NCBI RefSeq assembly: GCF_030150205.1
Contig: NZ_JASLGT010000016.1
Coordinates: forward strand, 62,001 to 126,000
Length of the DNA stretch: 64,000 nucleotides
Direction: 5' to 3'
DNA from: Niabella sp.
Lineage (GTDB): Bacteria > Bacteroidota > Bacteroidia > Chitinophagales > Chitinophagaceae
Within the stretch, counting starts at the first letter, position 1, and every line of letters starts with the position of its first letter. The notes beneath the pieces are model-generated. The model was not told where the DNA came from, did no database searches, and saw nothing but the letters and a program-made list of their open reading frames with translations. Shown here one piece after another: positions 9,168 through 18,401 of this stretch. Both the position numbers and the translations under genes were made by a program.

Positions 9168-9721
9168 TGTCTTGATTTTTTATAGGAGTAGCATCCCTTT
9201 TGGTAAAAGTCAGTTAAATGTGAGGTAAACCTAAGTATCTTTTTTGTAAAAAAATATCCCTAAAAAATGGGATATTTTATTTAGCAAGCTAACAGCTACA
9301 TATGCAGCAGTAGTCAAGAGGCGATGTCAATGTGCTTGTCATTCTGGCTAGCTGGTTCTTTTCAAAAGATCCAAAACGGGCATTTGATATTAAGTTGTTT
9401 CAAAGATTTTGAAATGGTTTGTAATTGAATGCTTTTAAAGCAGGAGCCCGCAGGTTTACGGAAATGCTACTATGATTTGAACATTGATGCGCTTTGGCTT
9501 CTTTATGGCTCTTTAATTGGTACATCATTGTATTTTGTGTAATAGGACTGTTTTGAAAATAATTTAATAAAAGCTTTATTAATATAGAATTTTCGCTAAT
9601 GTTGTTTAATTTCATTTATTTTTTTAGAAATTTTCAAAAATAATTGTAATGTTATTTTTATATTAAATTTTCATTGCCCTATTTTTACTTCTTTATAAAA
9701 TACAATAAAGAGGATTGCTTT
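9168..9721. other. A+T-rich intergenic region upstream of SusC
   Basis: No supported gene. The last 150 bases are very A+T-rich, as is common for promoter regions upstream of SusC operons, but I find no clean TAnnTTTG box. AAAGAGGA at about 9709-9716 precedes the ATG at 9722 and is a plausible ribosome-binding site. Confidence 0.45.
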
Positions 9722-12700
9722 ATGGGATTAATGCTTGCTGTTCGGGGCGATAAATTTATTGCTCCCGGTTTAAAATTTTCAGGCCATTACAAATATCTTA
9801 GGCGGACTTTTCTTGCATTCTGTGCTTTTTTCGTCTGTATTGGATCCAATGTTTTTGCACAGGATGTAAAACATGTTAGTGGGTTGGTTGTAGACGAACA
9901 GGGCGACTTGTTGCGAGGTGTTACTGTGCACATCATCCATTCCAACCAAAAGCGGACCACTGATGAAAACGGAACGTTTACCATTGATGTGGTTAAAGGT
10001 TATATCCTTGAATTTACACATGTGGGCAAGGTTAAAAAAACAATTGTATATGATAACGAGCCCGAATTGAAAATTGTGTTGCAGGAGGATGATAAAAGTA
10101 AATTGGATGAAGTAATTGTGTCTACCGGTTATCAGAATGTAGACAAAAAAATGTTCACGGGCTCTTCTGCCACAATATCAGCAAAAGACGCACTGCGAAA
10201 TGGTATCCCTGATGTGTCCAGGATGTTGGAAGGACAGGCCGCGGGTGTTTCCGTGCAGAATGTGTCAGGGACCTTTGGTGCGGCCCCCAAGATTCAGATA
10301 CGTGGTGCAACTTCGCTTTCCGGCGATAATAAGCCGCTTTTCGTAATCGATGGCATTATTTTGCAGGATATCGTAAACATTTCTAATGAAGCGCTTTCTA
10401 CGGGGGACGCCAATACATTAATAGGCTCATCTGTAGCCGGGTTGAACCCCGATGATATTGAAACCATTACCATTTTAAAAGACGCTGCGGCAACTTCTAT
10501 GTATGGGGCACGTGCAATGAACGGTGTGGTAGTAATTACTACAAAAAAAGGCCGTAATACACAAGGACGCGCCGCTGTTAGCTACACAGGAAATTTTACT
10601 ACTTTTTTAAAACCCAGTTACAACCGGTTCGATATCATGAATTCCGCCGAGCAAATGTCAGTAATGCTGGAGCTGGAAAATAAAGGATATTTTAATCATA
10701 GCCAGGTGTCCAGGGCACCAACGGGAGGGGTCTTTTATAAGATGTACAATAAGATGTATGATTATGATGAGGCCACGAATACATTTGCTTTGAAGAATAC
10801 ACTTGAGGAACGACTACAATTCCTGGAGCGATATGCAAAGGCAAATACGGACTGGTTTGATGTATTATTCAAAAACTCTCTGATGCAGGAGCATTCGGTA
10901 AGTGTAATGATGGGAACAGACAAGGCTCAATCTTATTTTTCCACCAGCTTTTTAAATGATAACGGACAAACCATCGCCGACAAGGTTAAACGATATACGG
11001 CCAATTTCAGAACAACGATAAAAGTAAATGAACGGCTGAATCTTGAGTTTGGGGGTAATGGTTCAATCCGTGATCAACGGGCTCCCGGAACGCTTACCCG
11101 GGCATCTGATCCCGTTTATGGACAGTATTCCAGGGATTTTGATATTAACCCGTATTCCTATGCAATCAATACCAGCCGGTTGATTACTCCATACGATGAA
11201 AACGGGAACTTTGAGTATTTTACCCGCAATTATGCACCGTTCAATATCCTGAACGAGCTGGATAAAAACTACCTGGAGCTGGGCGTGCAGGACCTGCAGG
11301 TTCGGGCCGGTATAAAATACAAAATAATACCGGGGCTGGTTTACTCTTTTGACGCATCATACCGGTATGCAGTTACCAAAAGGCAGCATTATATAAAAGA
11401 AGGCTCGAACATGGCCGAAGCCTTCCGTGCAGATGGAGACGCATCGGTTGCTGAAGGGAACAGGAATCTTTATTCGGATCCGGATAATCCCAACGCGCTG
11501 CCTGTTGTTGTATTACCACAAGGTGGATTCTATAACGTTAATGACAACAATCTTAAACATTTTTATGTAAGGAATGCGCTCGACTATGACAGGCAGATCG
11601 GCAATGATCACCGGATAAAATTATACGGAATGGCAGAAGCCAGTTCTCTTGAAAGACAATATTCAAATTTTACCGGAGTGGCCTATCAATATGAAAATGG
11701 CGGGCTGGTAAATCCTAATTATCGTTTTTTTAAGAAAATGATTGAAGGAGGAGATGCCTATTTTGGGATGAGTTATGGATACGAAAGACTGGCTGCTTTT
11801 GCTTTTAAACCGGCCTATTCCTTTAAAGAGCGGTATGTTTTTAATGGTAGTATCCGGTACGATGGTTCCAATAAAATGGGCCGATCGGAAGTGGCCCGGT
11901 GGCAACCAACATGGAATACCTCCCTGGCCTGGGATATAGACCGGGAGCCCTTTTTTAATCGTGATAAGAATCTATTATCCGCAGCCCGTTTACGCGCCAC
12001 TTATGGTTTGGTGGGCAATATGGGCAATGCCACAAACTCTTCCGCCGTTTTTTACAACCGCATCACATACCGCCCGTATGAGAATGAAAAGGAACCCGTA
12101 ACATACATCAGTAGTCTTGAGAATTCTGAACTCACCTGGGAAAAATTGTACGAGTTTAACCTGGGTACCGATCTTTCTTTTTTTAAGAATAAGGTTAACC
12201 TGACGGTTGACGTATATAAGCGAAACATTTTTGATCTCATCGGCCCTATCCGTACATCCGGCATCGGGGGCGAATTTACCAAGTACGCCAACTATGGTAA
12301 AATGAGCTCAAAAGGGCTGGAGGTAACCCTGGGCGGCAATCCCATCAGCCACACAGATGGTTTTAAGTGGCGTACCCAGTTCAATTTTGGTTTGAACAAA
12401 AGCAAAATCACAGAGCTAAAGGTAAACCCCAATATCTGGACAATGGTGCGGGCTGAGGGCGGCACACAGGAAGGCTATCCGCAACGTGGATTGTTTTCTG
12501 TACGGTTTGATGGCCTGGACCCCACGTATGGATATCCGACTTATATTGGTACAAACGGGAAAAAGGATGCTTATGTATACCTGCAAAGCACGGATATCGG
12601 TTATCTTAAATACGAAGGTCCGGTGGACCCCGCTTTTACAGGAGGGTTCTTCAACCGGGCCGAATACAAAGGATTTTCATTATCCGTACTCTTTACATTT

Positions 12701-13168
12701 GCCGCGGGAAATTATATAAGGTTACAGCCAACGTACACCGCATCATACAATGATATGGTAGCCATGTCTAAAGATGTAGTGAATCGCTGGATTATCCCAG
12801 GCGATGAAAAAAGAACCAATATTCCCTCCCTGCTGGACCAGTTTGCAATAAGCAATTCCGTTCGAAGGGGCGATGGTACAACGGTAAGCGCGGTTTATCC
12901 TTATAATGTATACAACTATTCAGATCAAAGAGTAGCTAAAGGCGATTTTATTAGGCTCAAAAATGTATCCATTGCGTATATGCTGCCCAAAGCGCTATCC
13001 ACGCGTATGGGGCTTCAAAATCTTCAGTTTGCATTGGTGGGTAATAATATTGCATTGCTTTATTCAGATAAAAAACTGAATGGTGCAGATCCGGAGTTTT
13101 TCAACAATGGCGGCGTGGCCATGCCGATCCCAAAACAATACACATTCTCCGTTAAAGCGGGTTTTTAA
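9722..13168 (+). CDS. SusC/RagA-family TonB-dependent outer-membrane receptor
   Basis: 1148 residues from the ATG at 9722; an upstream in-frame TTG at 9674 is less likely because the ATG has an AGAGGA-like site just before it. A long signal region ends SNVFAQ, then a carboxypeptidase-regulatory-like domain (VSGLVVDEQGD...), the LDEVIVSTGYQ linker, the plug (GQAAGVSVQNVSG...IQIRGATSLSGDNKPLFVIDGI) and a ~900-residue beta-barrel ending VKAGF, the typical aromatic C-terminus. It imports large ligands across the outer membrane using TonB energy together with the SusD protein encoded 11 bases downstream. The neighbouring metallohydrolase suggests a proteinaceous or modified ligand rather than a plain glycan (inference). 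Confidence 0.93.
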   Translation: MGLMLAVRGDKFIAPGLKFSGHYKYLRRTFLAFCAFFVCIGSNVFAQDVKHVSGLVVDEQGDLLRGVTVHIIHSNQKRTTDENGTFTIDVVKGYILEFTHVGKVKKTIVYDNEPELKIVLQEDDKSKLDEVIVSTGYQNVDKKMFTGSSATISAKDALRNGIPDVSRMLEGQAAGVSVQNVSGTFGAAPKIQIRGATSLSGDNKPLFVIDGIILQDIVNISNEALSTGDANTLIGSSVAGLNPDDIETITILKDAAATSMYGARAMNGVVVITTKKGRNTQGRAAVSYTGNFTTFLKPSYNRFDIMNSAEQMSVMLELENKGYFNHSQVSRAPTGGVFYKMYNKMYDYDEATNTFALKNTLEERLQFLERYAKANTDWFDVLFKNSLMQEHSVSVMMGTDKAQSYFSTSFLNDNGQTIADKVKRYTANFRTTIKVNERLNLEFGGNGSIRDQRAPGTLTRASDPVYGQYSRDFDINPYSYAINTSRLITPYDENGNFEYFTRNYAPFNILNELDKNYLELGVQDLQVRAGIKYKIIPGLVYSFDASYRYAVTKRQHYIKEGSNMAEAFRADGDASVAEGNRNLYSDPDNPNALPVVVLPQGGFYNVNDNNLKHFYVRNALDYDRQIGNDHRIKLYGMAEASSLERQYSNFTGVAYQYENGGLVNPNYRFFKKMIEGGDAYFGMSYGYERLAAFAFKPAYSFKERYVFNGSIRYDGSNKMGRSEVARWQPTWNTSLAWDIDREPFFNRDKNLLSAARLRATYGLVGNMGNATNSSAVFYNRITYRPYENEKEPVTYISSLENSELTWEKLYEFNLGTDLSFFKNKVNLTVDVYKRNIFDLIGPIRTSGIGGEFTKYANYGKMSSKGLEVTLGGNPISHTDGFKWRTQFNFGLNKSKITELKVNPNIWTMVRAEGGTQEGYPQRGLFSVRFDGLDPTYGYPTYIGTNGKKDAYVYLQSTDIGYLKYEGPVDPAFTGGFFNRAEYKGFSLSVLFTFAAGNYIRLQPTYTASYNDMVAMSKDVVNRWIIPGDEKRTNIPSLLDQFAISNSVRRGDGTTVSAVYPYNVYNYSDQRVAKGDFIRLKNVSIAYMLPKALSTRMGLQNLQFALVGNNIALLYSDKKLNGADPEFFNNGGVAMPIPKQYTFSVKAGF

Positions 13169-13179
13169 TCGATTATATT

Positions 13180-14670
13180 ATGAAGAAAGTAAAATTATCC
13201 ATTTTAGGTACCGTTATACTGGCGGCCTTCCTGGCCTCGTGTAGTAAATTTCTGGATAAAAACCCGGACATGAGGGCCGAAATTAACAGCGTTGACAAAG
13301 TTGCACAGCTGCTGGTTTCTGCTTATCCCGAAAGAGACTACATCACTTTTGCAGAAGTGGCATCGGACAATGTAGAAGATAAATCAGCCGCATTGGCAAC
13401 GTATAACAATGAGCCTTTCCCAACTTTATATAACTGGAATGAAATGCTGGAAGATATTAACGGCTCTCCTGTAAAATACTGGAATGCTGCATATGTAGCC
13501 ATTGCCGCAGCGAACCAGGCGCTTGCATCTATTAGCGAGTATCATTTGGGCGCAGGTGCAGATCAGTATCGCGGAGAAGCGCTGGTAGCCCGGGCTTACG
13601 CACATTTTATGTTGGTTGTCTTTTTTGCAAAAACGTACGAGCCGGGTGGTGCCAATAGTTCGCCTGGTGTGCCCTATGTAGATGAGCCGGAAACGGTGGC
13701 AATAAAGCAATACAGCCGGGGTACTGTGGCGTCTGTTTACGAACATATTGAAAAAGATCTTACAGAAGGGTTACCTCTGCTTACAGCCGGAAAATGGGAG
13801 GTACCCAAATATCATTTTAATTCCCAGGCGGCCCATGCTTTTGCCGCAAGGTTTTACCTGTTTAAAGGGGAATGGGATAAAGTAATTCAACACGTATCCG
13901 CAATTTTGCCGGCGAATGATTTTAAGGAAAACATCCGGCAATATAACGGCTCTTTGTACAACCTCACTTATACCGAACATCGCATAGAATATACCAAGGC
14001 CGATAAATCATGGAACCTGCTTTTAGCCAATACCTATTCCAATTTTCAAAGAGGGAGTTCCTCCATTGGCGCCGCAGGAAATGCACGTTATAGCTTTGGA
14101 GAACTGAAAAAAAACCTCTATGGTAAAACTACTGTATTTGGCGCACCTTTCAGGAACCGGTACGGCGTATACACCGCTCCTAATTATACCACCAACAAGT
14201 ACAACGAATATTTTTACTATACGAATGTAGCTGCGGGTATAGGATATCCTTATATCATGATGCCGCTGTTTACCATGGATGAAGCATTACTGAATCGGGC
14301 AGAGGCGTATATACAGAAAAGCCAATATGATGCGGCCATTGCTGATCTGAATACATTTGCCAGTACGCGTATTGTGGGTTATGATGCTTCGAAGCACGCC
14401 CTTACAATAGACAAGGCCAGGAGCTTTTTTAATGAACCGAACGACAAAAGCGCGCTTATTAAAGCGCTGCTGGAAACAAAGCAAATCGCTTTTATGCAGG
14501 AAGGCATCCGGTGGCTGGATATTCTGCGGCATAAACTTGCTGTAAAGCATAACTATATTGCCACCGATGGCACAGAAACGTTTCAAACGCTGGGGCCTGA
14601 TGATAACCGGCGTGTGTTCCAGATTCCTCAGGATGCAAAACTTTCCGGGGTAGCTTCCAACCCAAGATAA
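13180..14670 (+). CDS. SusD/RagB-family ligand-binding lipoprotein
   Basis: 496 residues with a lipoprotein signal (FLASC-SKFLD) and the usual early motif 'FLDKNPDMR'. The helical repeats expected of SusD are seen in segments such as 'YWNAAYVAIAAANQAL' and 'GEALVARAYAHFMLVVFFA', and the C-terminal 'RWLDILRHKLAVKHNY' matches the conserved end region. It sits as a lid over the SusC barrel on the cell surface and captures ligand. It is 11 bases after SusC and 2 bases before the next gene, showing a tight operon. Confidence 0.92.
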   Translation: MKKVKLSILGTVILAAFLASCSKFLDKNPDMRAEINSVDKVAQLLVSAYPERDYITFAEVASDNVEDKSAALATYNNEPFPTLYNWNEMLEDINGSPVKYWNAAYVAIAAANQALASISEYHLGAGADQYRGEALVARAYAHFMLVVFFAKTYEPGGANSSPGVPYVDEPETVAIKQYSRGTVASVYEHIEKDLTEGLPLLTAGKWEVPKYHFNSQAAHAFAARFYLFKGEWDKVIQHVSAILPANDFKENIRQYNGSLYNLTYTEHRIEYTKADKSWNLLLANTYSNFQRGSSSIGAAGNARYSFGELKKNLYGKTTVFGAPFRNRYGVYTAPNYTTNKYNEYFYYTNVAAGIGYPYIMMPLFTMDEALLNRAEAYIQKSQYDAAIADLNTFASTRIVGYDASKHALTIDKARSFFNEPNDKSALIKALLETKQIAFMQEGIRWLDILRHKLAVKHNYIATDGTETFQTLGPDDNRRVFQIPQDAKLSGVASNPR

Positions 14671-14672
14671 AA

Positions 14673-16073
14673 ATGATTTCAAAGATGAAAAATAATTTAA
14701 TTATCATAACCGCTTTATTGCTGCTGTTTGTATCCTGTCGCAGAAGTGATGCCAACCTGGATGTAGATCTTAGTACCTATAATCCCGATAGCTATGTGCC
14801 CGATCCTGTAATTGACAAATGGCTGAGCGATAGTATCAACAATCCGTATAATATTCAAACCGTTTACCGTTTTGAAAGAAATCTTACAGACGTAAGCAAG
14901 GATATTTCGCCCATTACCTTAAACAGGGTAATACCTACCATGCAGGCGGTACTGCGCATTTTTCTTAAACCTTATGAGAAAATAGCCGGCCCCGCTTTTA
15001 TAAAGAAGCTTACCCCTAAACAGTATGTGCTCTACGGTTCACCTTCTTACAACGCCGATGGAAGCATCATATTGGGCACGGCCGATGGTGGCCGGCGCGT
15101 GGTGTTGTACGAACTAAATAGTATCGATTTTTCGAATGGCGAGCAGGTGCGCAGGAAAATACGTACCATCCATCACGAGTTTACCCATATTCTCAATCAG
15201 AACATTCTTATTCCGCCGGAATTTGAGCAGGTAACAAAAGCCGATTATGATGCAGACTGGACCAATAAGGCCAATACCGATTCACTTGCCCAGGCGCTGG
15301 GCTTTGTATCCCGTTATGCCCGCAGCAATTATAAGGAAGATTTTGCTGAAATGACCGCGCACCTGCTGGTGCAGGGCCCCGTATGGTTTAATAATTACGT
15401 GAATACCGCCAATGCAGACGCAAAAGCAAAACTGCTGGCCAAAGAAAAGCTGGTGAGAGACTATTTCAGATCCTTCTACTCCATAGAATTTGGTGCGCTG
15501 CAGGCCGAAGTACAAAAAGTATTGAAGGAAACGTATAACGTTCAGGATCCGGAAGATGTTACCCGAACCCTGCCTCAGTGGTTATTGAATAATAAAGTGA
15601 GCACTATTACATATGACCCAGCGGCTGGTCACTATACTACTTATGGAAGCTCTGCATCGTTTACAACCGTGTATAACAATTATAAAAATGCCATCACCGC
15701 ATTGAGCAGAACACTGGATAGTATTCAGTTCTTATTTCCTGCATCGGGGAAAATGATTTTCAGGGCTTATTACAGGAGCGGAAGTACGAAATATGCGGCA
15801 GACTATGACTTTAATTATACCGTAAACGCCGTAAGCGGCCTGGTCGTATTTACAAAATCATTACCGGAGGGCACCGGCGGTAATTACACGAATACATCGG
15901 TACAACCACCGTTTGAGCAATATATGCTGCCGTACCTTACAGCCAGGCAATTTATTGCGGCCTGGCTTCCCGCAACATTACCGCCGACCAGTCCGGACTA
16001 CAGAACGTTTGGAGGATTTTATGTAAACGGCACCCCATCTAATTACTTCTACGGTCCGATGGTATTAAAATAA
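14673..16073 (+). CDS. Substrate import-associated zinc metallohydrolase lipoprotein (HExxH)
   Basis: 466 residues with a lipoprotein signal (LLLFVSC-RRSD). Start is 14673 or 14685, the second ATG giving the cleaner signal peptide. Residues 166-175 read IHHEFTHILN, a metallopeptidase HExxH motif (H168, E169, H172), with a glutamate-rich 'EDFAEMTAHLL' about 55 residues later that could supply the third zinc ligand. This matches the family of HExxH lipoproteins found next to SusC/SusD pairs. The protein is expected on the cell surface or outer membrane and may cleave peptide or amide bonds in the imported ligand. It lies between SusD and the DUF4302 gene, the family's usual context. Confidence 0.85.
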   Translation: MISKMKNNLIIITALLLLFVSCRRSDANLDVDLSTYNPDSYVPDPVIDKWLSDSINNPYNIQTVYRFERNLTDVSKDISPITLNRVIPTMQAVLRIFLKPYEKIAGPAFIKKLTPKQYVLYGSPSYNADGSIILGTADGGRRVVLYELNSIDFSNGEQVRRKIRTIHHEFTHILNQNILIPPEFEQVTKADYDADWTNKANTDSLAQALGFVSRYARSNYKEDFAEMTAHLLVQGPVWFNNYVNTANADAKAKLLAKEKLVRDYFRSFYSIEFGALQAEVQKVLKETYNVQDPEDVTRTLPQWLLNNKVSTITYDPAAGHYTTYGSSASFTTVYNNYKNAITALSRTLDSIQFLFPASGKMIFRAYYRSGSTKYAADYDFNYTVNAVSGLVVFTKSLPEGTGGNYTNTSVQPPFEQYMLPYLTARQFIAAWLPATLPPTSPDYRTFGGFYVNGTPSNYFYGPMVLK

Positions 16074-16130
16074 AATTTACGGCAGGTTTGCTATCCCGGC
16101 GAACCTGCCATACAAGAAACTGAAACAGAA

Positions 16131-17468
16131 ATGAACAAAATAGTTGTTATCTTATTGGTTGCATTGATTGCAAATGGTTGCCGGAAGAACGACGTGGCAT
16201 TGGTAAACGGGGGGCTGCCCGAAGAAAGAATGGCCGAACGTTTAGCTGAGCTGAGAAGTCAGTTAACCGGTGCCCAAAATGGCTGGCTGGCATCCCTTAC
16301 AACTACTGCCGGGGGTGGTTATGGCTTTTATATGAAGTTTGGGGCCGATGAAAAAGTGATTATGATGGGCGACCTGAATAATAATACGGCTACCCAGTCC
16401 CAGGTTTCCACATATCGCGTAAAGTGGGTAATGAACGCCTCCCTGATATTTGATACGTACAATTATGTTACCTTACTTCAGGATCCCGTTCCAGGTGCCT
16501 ACGGTGGCAAGGCCAGTAGCGGATATAAAAGTGATATAGAGTTTGAATACATACGCTCCTCCGGAGATTCCCTTATCCTTCAGGGAAAAAAATATCGGAA
16601 TTACCTGTTCCTTGTAAAAGCTACGGCGGCACAGGCAACTGCCTATCAGCAGGGGAAACTGGCAGATAAAATAAAAGATGTACAGAATTATTTTGGTACC
16701 CATTTTAATAATTATGTTACTATTGGCGGTATCGTTAATAAAGTGTCTTTTGTGGTTAGTGATGATAAACGTGTTTCCGTTCAGTATGCAGACCCCAAGG
16801 ACAGTGTTATTACGGTAAACAGTAAATTTAATTTTAATCTGGATGGAATAGGCTTTGCAGATGATTTTATCGTAAATGGCGTTAAATTTAAAAATGGCGT
16901 TATGAGCGATGGCGTTTTGAAACTTTACGATGACAAAGGAACGGAATATACGGTTGCTCAAAATGCTACCCCTGTGATTCCGCTCCGGATACTATTTGCC
17001 TATAATAAAACGTACAATTCGATAATGATACCCGGCAAGGCGTTGCCAGCAGGTATTACATCAAATTTTAACAGTGTGTATGCCGGGTTAATTAGCCGGT
17101 ATTCAGGTAGTTCCGGAGGCCCAAGAACAATCGACAGCGTTGAGTTCCGGCTGTCTTCAGGCGCTACCGCCCTGGTTCGGATCTGGTATTGGAACAGCAC
17201 AAATACGAGTCACTTGCTGGCAGATGCCTCCTTTGATTATACGTATGATAATGGCATTGTTACATTATCCAATTACACACCATCCGTCTCAAACACGAAC
17301 TGGACAGTCGGTGTAACTAATGGCTGGATTGGAGCATTCTTGACATGGTTTCAAAGCGGTCCCTTTAAAATAGATTGGGTAGCGGCTTCCGGCGGCCAGA
17401 ATTTGGGAGGGTTATACATGGTTTCTGATCCCGCCAGCTTTTATTATGGAGAGCTGAAAAAACGATAA
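16131..17468 (+). CDS. DUF4302-family lipoprotein
   Basis: 445 residues with lipoprotein signal (LIANGC-RKND). The early 'ERMAERLAELRSQLTGAQNGWLASLTTTAGGGYGFYMKF' is the characteristic opening of DUF4302 proteins, which occur with SusC/SusD and HExxH lipoproteins. The rest is beta-rich with duplicated strands, consistent with a surface-exposed accessory ligand-binding protein. The gene is 57 bases after the metallohydrolase in the same orientation and is probably the last cistron of the operon. Function is unknown experimentally as far as I know. Confidence 0.85.
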   Translation: MNKIVVILLVALIANGCRKNDVALVNGGLPEERMAERLAELRSQLTGAQNGWLASLTTTAGGGYGFYMKFGADEKVIMMGDLNNNTATQSQVSTYRVKWVMNASLIFDTYNYVTLLQDPVPGAYGGKASSGYKSDIEFEYIRSSGDSLILQGKKYRNYLFLVKATAAQATAYQQGKLADKIKDVQNYFGTHFNNYVTIGGIVNKVSFVVSDDKRVSVQYADPKDSVITVNSKFNFNLDGIGFADDFIVNGVKFKNGVMSDGVLKLYDDKGTEYTVAQNATPVIPLRILFAYNKTYNSIMIPGKALPAGITSNFNSVYAGLISRYSGSSGGPRTIDSVEFRLSSGATALVRIWYWNSTNTSHLLADASFDYTYDNGIVTLSNYTPSVSNTNWTVGVTNGWIGAFLTWFQSGPFKIDWVAASGGQNLGGLYMVSDPASFYYGELKKR

Positions 17469-17563
17469 CCGTATCGATTGTTTTTTTACGCAAGAAGAAG
17501 CCGGAATCGTTGATTCTCCACCGCCTCTATAAGTTCATGAACGAAGATTAAACCATTGGATAT

Positions 17564-18058
17564 ATGACCATTCGGATTTTTATTACAGGTGGCACATTTG
17601 ACAAAGAATACAATATGCTGAACGGGCGGTTGTATTTTAAAGACACACATATGCACGAACTACTGGATAACGGAAGGAACCAGGTGCCTGTAACGATCAG
17701 CAAATTAATGATGGTTGATAGTCTTGAAATCACTCAACAACAGCTCGATGTAATTGTTCAAGAGTGTAAACAATGTGAAGAAGAGCATATTGTTATTACG
17801 CATGGTACCGATACCATGGACCAAACGGCGAAAGCACTGGCCCAAAGGATAACCAATAAAACCATTGTGCTTACCGGTGCGATGATTCCTATCCGATTTG
17901 GTAGTTCCGATGGTTTATTTAATATAGGAAGTGCCCTGGCATTTGCACAAACACTTTCACATGGCGTATTTATTGTGATGAATGGCCGCTATTTTAATTG
18001 GAATAACGTTAGAAAGAATAAACAAACCGGAATATTTGAAGAGCTGAAGGACGTATGA
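17564..18058 (+). CDS. Short asparaginase-domain protein
   Basis: 164 residues carrying both N-terminal catalytic motifs of L-asparaginases: 'FITGGTFDKEY' (first catalytic Thr11) and 'THGTDTMDQTA' (T82, D83 region), followed by the conserved 'TNKTIVLTGAMIP' and 'GSSDGLFNIGSALAFA'. Full asparaginases have ~330 residues and a second domain that completes the dimer active site. This protein ends after the first domain, as in a known group of short asparaginase-domain proteins, so it is not obviously truncated. No signal peptide, hence cytoplasmic. It follows the SusCD/HExxH operon by 95 bases and could hydrolyse asparagine-type amides from imported peptides (inference). A different amide substrate is possible. 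Confidence 0.8.
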   Translation: MTIRIFITGGTFDKEYNMLNGRLYFKDTHMHELLDNGRNQVPVTISKLMMVDSLEITQQQLDVIVQECKQCEEEHIVITHGTDTMDQTAKALAQRITNKTIVLTGAMIPIRFGSSDGLFNIGSALAFAQTLSHGVFIVMNGRYFNWNNVRKNKQTGIFEELKDV

Positions 18059-18077
18059 AATGGCTTATCAGTAATAT

Positions 18078-18320
18078 ATGAAGACATTTTTCTATGTTAC
18101 GGTGATTTTATGCCTTTTTTCCGGTAGTAAAAATAGAGACAATGCGGGTTCAGGTAGTTTGAAAGCAACGTTTGTTGCTGCTGCAACGAATCAGCAACGT
18201 CTCTTCATATCACCACGTGTATCTGACAATGGCATTAGCACCACGTTGAATATAAAATCGTATAACGCTAAAACAGGGGAGGTGGCCAACTTGGGCAAAG
18301 CCGAAGCCCAAAACAGATAG
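18078..18320 (+). CDS. Short hypothetical exported protein, possibly a fragment (80 aa)
   Basis: Starts MKTFFYVTVILCLFSGS-KNRDN, which looks like a lipoprotein signal except that the expected lipobox cysteine is serine (agt where tgt would be Cys). The remaining 55 residues are beta-like with no recognised domain. It lies 19 bases after the asparaginase gene and ends 81 bases before the convergent GH2 gene. The lost cysteine and short length suggest a decaying lipoprotein gene; it could also be a small exported protein. Confidence 0.35.
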   Translation: MKTFFYVTVILCLFSGSKNRDNAGSGSLKATFVAAATNQQRLFISPRVSDNGISTTLNIKSYNAKTGEVANLGKAEAQNR

Positions 18321-18401
18321 TATGTGAAAGTTTTTGAAACTCATCCTATTAACCTCACATTAAAATTGCAGGCAATCTCCCTGAATTCGATGTTGTTATT
18401 G

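Noticed and set aside
8991..9228. Overlapping plus-strand frames opposite the decayed gene
   Set aside because: They are antisense to a minus-strand remnant that has recognisable protein character; composition is unlike a real protein.
17564..18058. Asparaginase gene as a truncated pseudogene
   Set aside because: Although half the length of classical asparaginases, it ends cleanly after the first domain as in the known short asparaginase-domain group, and both catalytic motifs are intact.
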